A stretch of 5,753 nt of DNA from DASPXK01 sp035637315 (GTDB lineage: Bacteria > Chloroflexota > UBA6077 > JACCZL01). The notes below the pieces were generated by a model that saw only the letters and a program-made list of their open reading frames with translations, had not been told where the DNA came from and searched no databases. Positions 1-3,876 of the stretch are shown here, one piece after another. Location of the stretch: assembly GCA_035637315.1 (NCBI GenBank), contig DASPXK010000381.1, positions 1-5,753 of the forward strand, in the 5' to 3' direction. Each line of letters begins with the position of its first letter. Position 1 is the first letter of the stretch. The translations under genes were made by a program, and so were the position numbers.

Positions 1-29
1 ACTAAGACCACGATGACGACCAGGCCCAT
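1..29 (-). CDS. Start of a possible membrane or secreted protein, cut by the window edge
   Basis: Only the first codons are visible. On the minus strand an ATG at 29-27 opens a frame reading M-G-L-V-V-I-V-V-L and continuing off the window. The run of Val, Ile and Leu looks like the start of a transmembrane segment or a signal sequence. A G-rich stretch (GGGGGTG, 34-40) lies four bases before the ATG and could be its ribosome binding site. It follows the PPOX gene on the same strand after about 66 bases, so the two could be co-transcribed. Nine codons are too few to name a family, and the frame could also be chance. Confidence 0.35.
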
Positions 30-58
30 CTTGCACCCCCTCTCTCAATGACGCCGGA

Positions 59-79
59 GGCGGCGGAAAGGTTGCCGCC
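59..79 (-). other. GC-rich hairpin just after the PPOX gene
   Basis: GGCGGC (59-64) and GCCGCC (74-79) can form a 6-bp stem with a 9-base loop, 17 bases downstream of the PPOX stop on the minus strand. No run of U follows, so it does not meet the usual picture of an intrinsic terminator. It may slow RNA decay, help factor-dependent termination, or be chance in GC-rich DNA. Confidence 0.25.
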
Positions 80-95
80 CGACTGGTCGCGCTTC

Positions 96-515
96 TTAGT
101 GGCCGCGAAGTTTGGTTGGCGTGACTCGGAGGGCGACCGAGTACGCGTCCGCGAAGCCCTGTGGGGTCATGCCGATCCGAGCGATTCCGTCCCGGTAGCG
201 CTCCAGGTAGGCAGGGATCCTGGTGGCCGGAGCGGCGTCTGTCTCGACTCGGGCCTGGCCGGTGAACACGACGATGTCTCCGCCCCGCCCGTCGCCGTCC
301 AGGCTAAGCGAGACGCTCGGGTTGCGCGCGATGTTCCGCAGCTTCGGGCTGCTCGGCTGGCTGTAGATCAGGAACGTCTCACCATCCCAGAGGAACCAGA
401 CCGGGCTCGGCTCCGGGGTGCCCGCGGGCCGGACCGTGGTTAACCAGATGATCCGCTCCTCTTCTAACCGCCGTGCCACTCGCGCGCCGAACTCCGTGTT
501 CGTGTCGATCAGCAT
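96..515 (-). CDS. PPOX-class probable F420-dependent enzyme, Rv3369-like
   Basis: This 139-residue protein is close to full length for the small split-barrel flavin/deazaflavin family (pyridoxamine 5'-phosphate oxidase-like fold). Family signatures run through the protein: WLTTVRPAGTPEPSPVWFLW (about residues 24-43), LIYSQPSSPKLRNIARNP (49-66), a GDGRGGDIVVFTG stretch (74-86), and a C-terminal block AYLERYRDGIARIGMTP ending in LRGH. These fit the Rv3369 subgroup (TIGR03667 type), whose members are thought to bind F420 or a flavin and reduce small molecules; the substrate is not known. It should be cytoplasmic, as no signal or membrane segment is seen. The ATG at 515-513 is chosen because a strong AAGGAGA site sits six bases upstream. 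It faces away from the nuclease gene across a 303-base gap, and no partner enzyme is adjacent. The family is clear; F420 rather than FMN as cofactor is inferred. Confidence 0.93.
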   Translation of the reverse strand: MLIDTNTEFGARVARRLEEERIIWLTTVRPAGTPEPSPVWFLWDGETFLIYSQPSSPKLRNIARNPSVSLSLDGDGRGGDIVVFTGQARVETDAAPATRIPAYLERYRDGIARIGMTPQGFADAYSVALRVTPTKLRGH

Positions 516-521
516 GTGTGC

Positions 522-528
522 TCTCCTT
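522..528 (-). promoter_or_regulatory. Ribosome binding site of the PPOX gene
   Basis: Read on the minus strand this is AAGGAGA, near-perfect Shine-Dalgarno, six bases before the ATG at 515. It fixes the start codon. I could not find a convincing -35/-10 pair for this gene upstream of it. Confidence 0.8.
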
Positions 529-544
529 ACCTGACTCTATCCCG

Positions 545-590
545 ATCCCAACTGTTCATTGTCATCCTTAGCCTGATTGACATCCCAACT
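545..590. repeat. Pair of 9-bp direct repeats with nested ATTGwCATC repeats
   Basis: ATCCCAACT occurs at 545-553 and again, exactly, at 582-590, start to start 37 bases apart. Between and overlapping them, ATTGTCATC (559-567) and ATTGACATC (576-584) form a second direct pair with one mismatch, 17 bases apart. The segment lies 30-75 bases upstream of the PPOX start codon and is visibly more AT-rich than its surroundings. It is a candidate binding region for a regulator of the PPOX gene. No known operator is recognised, and chance repetition is possible. Confidence 0.4.
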
Positions 591-684
591 CTTAAACGGG
601 AGCACGTACCTGGATGGCCACTCCTTCTTCGGAACCACCGTCTCGGTCTGGAGCGCCGCCGTCCAGCGCTTCCTGGCGCGCTAA
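577..684 (+). pseudogene. Possible remnant of a gene 3' end
   Basis: One plus-strand frame is open from after a TGA at 574 to a TAA at 682-684, with no ATG or GTG start. From about 595 it reads NGSTYLDGHSFFGTTV and then SVWSAAVQRFLAR before the stop. In the last 24 sense codons 22 end in G or C, mostly C, which is the third-position bias of the real genes here and unlike typical spacer. The peptide is balanced in composition and looks like a helix-ending C-terminus. No SD-like site or start codon explains it as a complete small gene, so a decayed gene tail is the best reading. The family is not recognised. Chance in GC-rich DNA remains quite possible. Confidence 0.3.
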
Positions 685-700
685 CTCTAGGCAGTTTCGG

Positions 701-749
701 GTTCCAAGTTCCAAGTCGGCCCACCGGCCTCGACTCGGAGCTTGGAACT
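701..749. repeat. GTTCCAA heptamer tandem with inverted partner over the nuclease promoter
   Basis: GTTCCAA occurs twice head to tail (701-707 and 708-714). AGTTCCAAG (707-715) is then matched by its exact reverse complement CTTGGAACT at 741-749, giving 9-bp arms with a 25-base spacer. The right arm contains the -35 box (742-747) of the nuclease promoter, so a protein bound to these arms would interfere with or assist polymerase. Alternatively this is one copy of a degenerate short repeat of the kind scattered between genes in some GC-rich genomes. Sequence alone does not decide. Confidence 0.55.
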
Positions 750-770
750 CGCCACTCGCGGTGCTATATT
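742..770 (+). promoter_or_regulatory. Sigma-70 type extended -10 promoter of the nuclease gene
   Basis: TTGGAA (742-747) and TATATT (765-770) are separated by the ideal 17 bases, and TGC directly before the -10 box makes an extended -10 element. Transcription would start near 777 and leave a leader of about 42 bases before the ATG at 819. The -35 box lies in one arm of the inverted repeat described for 701-749, which suggests control at this site. Confidence 0.65.
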
Positions 771-805
771 CGCTCGACCCGGCGGGGCGACGGGCAATGC
801 GCGTG

Positions 806-812
806 GGAGTGA
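806..812 (+). promoter_or_regulatory. Ribosome binding site of the nuclease gene
   Basis: GGAGTGA ends six bases before the ATG at 819. It supports this start over the out-of-frame ATG at 797. Confidence 0.7.
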
Positions 813-818
813 GCGCCG

Positions 819-3026
819 ATGTTCGTGTTGACTTCGCTGGCCCGACCCGGTCGCCGACTGGTGCCGCTGCTCGTCGTCGGCCTGCTGCTCACCGGCCCCG
901 CGGGCGGTGTCCCGAACGCGCAGGCCAGTGGCGTTGGCCTCGCGGTCCGGCACGCGGGCCAACCGCCTCGGATCCATGATATCCAGGGCGTCGGCCATAT
1001 CTCGACGCTGGACGGCACCAGCGTCTCGAACGTGCCCGGGATCGTGACCGCCAAGCGCTCGAACGGTTTCTACATGCAGGACCCCAGCCCGGACAGCGAT
1101 GAGCGTACTTCGGACGGTATGTTCGTCTTCACCTCGTCGGCGCCCAGCTCGGTCAGCGTCGGAGACTCCGTGCTCGTAGGCGGCACGGTAACCGAGTTTC
1201 GATCGGGTGGCACCACCAGCACCAACTTGACGACCACCCAGATCAATTCGCCCGCCATCGTCAAAGTGTCGAGCGGCAACGCCCTTCCAGCCCCGATCGT
1301 CATCGGGATAGGGGGCCGGATCCCACCTCAGCAAGTAATCGAGGACGACGCCAGAGGCAGCGTCGAGACCAGCGGCGTCTTCGACCCGGCCTCGGACGGC
1401 ATCGACTTTTATGAGAGTCTCGAGGGGATGCTGGTGCAGATTAACAACGCCGTCGTCGTGGGGGCGCGGTCTAGCTTCGGCGAGATCCCGGTCCTGAGTG
1501 ACAACGGCGCGAATGCCGGGCTTCGCACCGCGCGTGGCGGAATTGTCGTCAGGCCGACCGACTTCAACCCAGAGCGGATCATCCTGGACGACGAGATCCT
1601 GGCCACGCCATCCGCTAACGTCGGCGACCGCTTCCCGCTGGTCGTGGGGGTTCTCGACTACAGCTTCGGCAACTTCAAGCTGGAGATCACCCAGTCACTG
1701 ACCGTCACATCAGGCGGCCTGACCCGTGAGATCACATCGCCGCCCGGCGGCCAGCAGCTCGCCGTCGCCACCTTCAACGTCCAGAACCTGAGCCCGGCCG
1801 ATGGACCGGATAAGTTCAACACCCTGGCTGGCCATATCGTCAACAGCCTCAAGTCGCCGGACCTGCTCGCGCTCGAGGAGATTCAGGACAACAATGGTCC
1901 GGTCGACAACGGCGTCGTAGACGCCACCGTCACCTTCAATACGCTCATCTCGGCCATTCAGGGGGCCGGCGGGCCGACTTACCAGTTTCGAAGCATCAAC
2001 CCGGTCAACAATCAGGACGGCGGCCAACCGGGCGGCAACATTCGTGTCGGCTTCCTTGTCCGCACCGACCGCGGTCTGGCCTTCATCGACCGCCCCGGTG
2101 GCGGGTCGACTATCGCCACGAGCGTCCTCAGCGGCCCGGGCGGGCCGCAGCTCTCCTCCAGCCCCGGCCGGCTCGATCCCAACAACGCCGCCTTCAACGC
2201 CAGCCGTAAGCCGCTGGCCGGCGAGCTCACATTCCTCAATCAGAAGCTCTTCGTCGTCGCCAACCATTTCAACTCCAAGACCGGCGACCAGCCGCTGTTC
2301 GGTCGCTTCCAGCCGCCCGCCCGCTCCACCGAGGTCCAGCGCGCCCAGCAGGCCCAGGTGGTGAACGACTTCGTCAAGTCGATCCTGGCGCTGGACGCTG
2401 ACGCCAACATCATCGTGTTAGGCGACCTGAACGACTTCGAGTTCTCCAACACGCTGAGCATTCTCAAGAGCGGCGGCGTCCTCAATGACCTCGTCGACAC
2501 GCTGCCCCAAGATGACCGCTACACGTTCATCTTCGAGGGTAACTCACAAGTACTCGACCACATCCTGGTCAGCAGCCAACTGCTGAAGACCCGGATTGAG
2601 TACGACATCGTTCACCTCAATTCTGAGTTCGCCGTCCAGTCGAGCGACCACGAGCCGCAGGTCGCCCGCCTGACTTTCGGCATCGCGAGCGTCCAAGTCG
2701 TCGAGCAGTTCGAGCCCCAGGAGCGTCACCGACGCCGCTTGACTGAGGAGCAGCGGCAGCAGCGCCTGCGCACTGACCGCAGCAGCCTGGACGACACTCG
2801 TACGGAGGGCAACGTGGTCGCCGTGCAGTGCGATGAGGGGGTGCCGGTTGTGCTGATCGCCAATCGGGACGGTCTACAAACCGTCCAACTGCTGTACAAG
2901 AGCCGCCAAGCGTGCGCTTCGATCCGCGTCGGAGACTACCTGTCTGGAGACGGCGAGAAACAGCACGAATTCCTGTTCGAGGCCCATGACGTCACGATCG
3001 AGCGAGGCGGCAGCCGGGTTCGGTAG
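819..3026 (+). CDS. Secreted ExeM/NucH-like endonuclease with OB-fold and EEP nuclease domains
   Basis: This 735-residue protein should be exported and cleave DNA outside the cell or at its surface. Residues 1-36 form a signal peptide: basic GRR, hydrophobic LVPLLVVGLLL, and AQA before a likely cut at 36/37. Residues about 52-150 resemble the OB-fold of YhcR/ExeM/NucH nucleases (IHDIQGVGH, then NGFYMQDP, then GDSVLVGGTVTEF). Residues about 313-620 are an endonuclease/exonuclease/phosphatase domain with the metal and catalytic motifs intact: TFNVQN (N320), LALEEIQDN (E354), NIRVGFLVR, VANHFNSK (H483, N485), VLGDLND (D536, N538), LDHI (D580, H581) and SSDHEPQ (D610, H611). After a charged linker (about 628-660) comes a C-terminal domain of about 75 residues with Cys671 and Cys699. 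Start choice rests on the SD site and signal peptide. It ends two bases from the stop of the convergent CBS gene. Scavenging of phosphate or nucleotides from DNA is the likely role; lack of any neighbouring secretion gene leaves this open. Confidence 0.93.
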   Translation: MFVLTSLARPGRRLVPLLVVGLLLTGPAGGVPNAQASGVGLAVRHAGQPPRIHDIQGVGHISTLDGTSVSNVPGIVTAKRSNGFYMQDPSPDSDERTSDGMFVFTSSAPSSVSVGDSVLVGGTVTEFRSGGTTSTNLTTTQINSPAIVKVSSGNALPAPIVIGIGGRIPPQQVIEDDARGSVETSGVFDPASDGIDFYESLEGMLVQINNAVVVGARSSFGEIPVLSDNGANAGLRTARGGIVVRPTDFNPERIILDDEILATPSANVGDRFPLVVGVLDYSFGNFKLEITQSLTVTSGGLTREITSPPGGQQLAVATFNVQNLSPADGPDKFNTLAGHIVNSLKSPDLLALEEIQDNNGPVDNGVVDATVTFNTLISAIQGAGGPTYQFRSINPVNNQDGGQPGGNIRVGFLVRTDRGLAFIDRPGGGSTIATSVLSGPGGPQLSSSPGRLDPNNAAFNASRKPLAGELTFLNQKLFVVANHFNSKTGDQPLFGRFQPPARSTEVQRAQQAQVVNDFVKSILALDADANIIVLGDLNDFEFSNTLSILKSGGVLNDLVDTLPQDDRYTFIFEGNSQVLDHILVSSQLLKTRIEYDIVHLNSEFAVQSSDHEPQVARLTFGIASVQVVEQFEPQERHRRRLTEEQRQQRLRTDRSSLDDTRTEGNVVAVQCDEGVPVVLIANRDGLQTVQLLYKSRQACASIRVGDYLSGDGEKQHEFLFEAHDVTIERGGSRVR

Positions 3027-3028
3027 GG

Positions 3029-3730
3029 TTACGCCCGGGCGGCGAGCGCCCTGACGATGTCGGCCCGGCTGACCATGCCCAGCAACAACTCGCCGTCCAT
3101 GACGACTACTCGCTTGATCTTGCGCTCGGCCATCAGGGCGGCGATCTCCTCGATTGAGGTCTCTTCGGGAACGCTGATCACGTCCGGGGTCATGATGTCG
3201 CGCACCGTGGCGCCCTGCTTGCCGATCACGTCAGCCTCGCTAACCACCCCCACCACTTTGCCGGCCTCGTCCACGACTGGCATGCCGCTGACGTTGTGGA
3301 AGGCGAGCAGCTTGGCTAGCTCGTCCATGGGCATGCCCGGATCGGCGGTCAGCACGTCGCGGGTCATGACCTGGCCGGCGGTGCGCGAGCCGCTCATGTA
3401 GTCCTCGCCCAGGATCGTCGACAGTCCCACGCTGCCCGATTCCTGGCGGCGTCGATGAAGCTCTGCCGACTCGTCCTCGAAGAAGGCGCTGCTTGCGCCC
3501 TCGTGGATCTCGAAGGTCAGGACTCGCTCGTTCTCGAGCCGCAGCGCGCCGCGGATGGTGCTCGCGGCGGCGACTGCACTGTCGTCAGGCGTCCCGGCCG
3601 GCACGACCGCCACAATCTCGCCCCCCCTTACGGCCAGGATCACCGCCTCATCGCTATCTTCGGCTTCGACGCCTTCCTGGCTGGAGTCCGGTTCGCCGAC
3701 GAACGCGTCCTTGATGTTCACGCGCTTCAT
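3029..3730 (-). CDS. Tandem CBS-domain protein with uncharacterised acidic N-terminal region
   Basis: The 233-residue cytoplasmic protein has a clear CBS pair in its C-terminal half: CBS1 about 119-172 (VMTRDVLTADPGMPMDEL, GMPVVDEAGKVVGVVSEADV) and CBS2 about 176-232 (IMTPDVISVPEETSIEEI, then LGMVSRADIVRAL). The G-h-h-S-x-x-D motifs (S164/D167 and S221/D224) that contact nucleotide ribose in Bateman modules are present, so binding of AMP, ATP or a related ligand is likely. Residues 1-110 match no domain I know. They contain an acidic stretch (13-28), a predicted beta-rich part (EAVILAVRGGEIVAVVPAG) and a charged helix around 84-96. No enzyme domain is attached, so it probably acts by binding a partner. 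The start is fixed by GAGGTGG six bases before the ATG. It diverges from the kinase gene across 146 bases and converges with the nuclease gene. The ligand and partner are unknown; co-regulation with the kinase is inferred from position only. Confidence 0.92.
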   Translation of the reverse strand: MKRVNIKDAFVGEPDSSQEGVEAEDSDEAVILAVRGGEIVAVVPAGTPDDSAVAAASTIRGALRLENERVLTFEIHEGASSAFFEDESAELHRRRQESGSVGLSTILGEDYMSGSRTAGQVMTRDVLTADPGMPMDELAKLLAFHNVSGMPVVDEAGKVVGVVSEADVIGKQGATVRDIMTPDVISVPEETSIEEIAALMAERKIKRVVVMDGELLLGMVSRADIVRALAARA

Positions 3731-3736
3731 GATCTG

Positions 3737-3743
3737 CCACCTC
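3737..3743 (-). promoter_or_regulatory. Ribosome binding site of the CBS gene
   Basis: On the minus strand this reads GAGGTGG, six bases before the ATG at 3730. Its upstream edge touches the stem-loop at 3744-3762, so folding of the leader could affect ribosome access. Confidence 0.75.
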
Positions 3744-3771
3744 GACTCGCCCGTCGCGAGTCACGAGTCGC
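3743..3771 (-). repeat. Leader stem-loop with two alternative pairings in front of the CBS gene
   Basis: GACTCGC (3744-3750) pairs with GCGAGTC (3756-3762), giving a 7-bp stem and 5-base loop. A second copy of the arm, CGAGTCG (3764-3770), can pair instead with CGACTCG (3743-3749). The two stems share one arm and cannot form together. In the predicted mRNA the shared arm borders the ribosome binding site. This could be a leader switch, an operator with three half-sites, or one copy of a dispersed short repeat. No riboswitch class is recognised. Confidence 0.45.
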
Positions 3772-3788
3772 AAGGTCTGTTCATGGCC

Positions 3789-3817
3789 ATCATGCGCCCT
3801 GCGGCGCGCAGCGTCAA
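3789..3817 (-). promoter_or_regulatory. Sigma-70 type promoter of the CBS gene
   Basis: On the minus strand TTGACG (3817-3812) and CATGAT (3794-3789) are 17 bases apart. The -35 box matches five of six consensus bases and the -10 box four. Transcription would start near 3782 and leave a leader of about 50 bases that includes the stem-loop before the ribosome binding site. Confidence 0.5.
3799..3811. repeat. Small palindrome inside the CBS promoter spacer
   Basis: CTGCG (3799-3803) and CGCAG (3807-3811) are exact inverted repeats around GCG. The element fills much of the spacer of the CBS promoter and sits about 27 bases upstream of the kinase -10 box. It could be an operator acting on both genes; 5-bp arms are short enough to be chance. 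Confidence 0.3.
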
Positions 3818-3837
3818 GGGGGCCCGGGGCGCTCGTG

Positions 3838-3843
3838 TATGAT
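3838..3843 (+). promoter_or_regulatory. Likely -10 box of the kinase gene
   Basis: TATGAT matches five of six consensus bases and would start RNA near 3850, about 27 bases before the kinase ATG. The -35 side is poor: GTCAAG at 3813-3818 is 19 bases away and overlaps the CBS promoter's -35 box on the other strand. The promoter may need an activator or another sigma factor. Confidence 0.4.
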
Positions 3844-3865
3844 GGTCGCTGGCGACAAGCGCCCT

Positions 3866-3870
3866 GGTGA
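3866..3870 (+). promoter_or_regulatory. Ribosome binding site of the kinase gene
   Basis: GGTGA ends six bases before the ATG at 3877. It is weaker than the sites of the other three genes. The start is supported by the usual short lead (about ten residues) before the kinase domain's first strand, PYELIERLGSG. Confidence 0.5.
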
Positions 3871-3876
3871 CCGGCC

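Noticed and set aside
577..582. Perfect TTGACA -35 box on the plus strand
   Set aside because: No -10-like hexamer is found 16-18 bases downstream, and the nuclease already has a far better promoter at 742-770.
852..857. Twin-arginine signal in the nuclease N-terminus
   Set aside because: A GRR pair precedes the hydrophobic stretch, but the residues after it (LVPL) do not fit the Tat consensus well; an ordinary Sec signal explains it.
687..1334. Long minus-strand open frame opposite the nuclease promoter and gene start
   Set aside because: It covers the promoter and the signal peptide region, its product is a low-complexity Arg/Gly/Ala-rich sequence, and the plus strand here encodes clear nuclease motifs.
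1710..2267. Minus-strand open frame inside the nuclease gene
   Set aside because: It lies wholly opposite the EEP domain and has no family features; such frames are expected in GC-rich genes.
3037..3051. GGGCG/CGCCC hairpin near the convergent stops as a terminator
   Set aside because: It lies inside the CBS coding sequence and has no T run on either strand.
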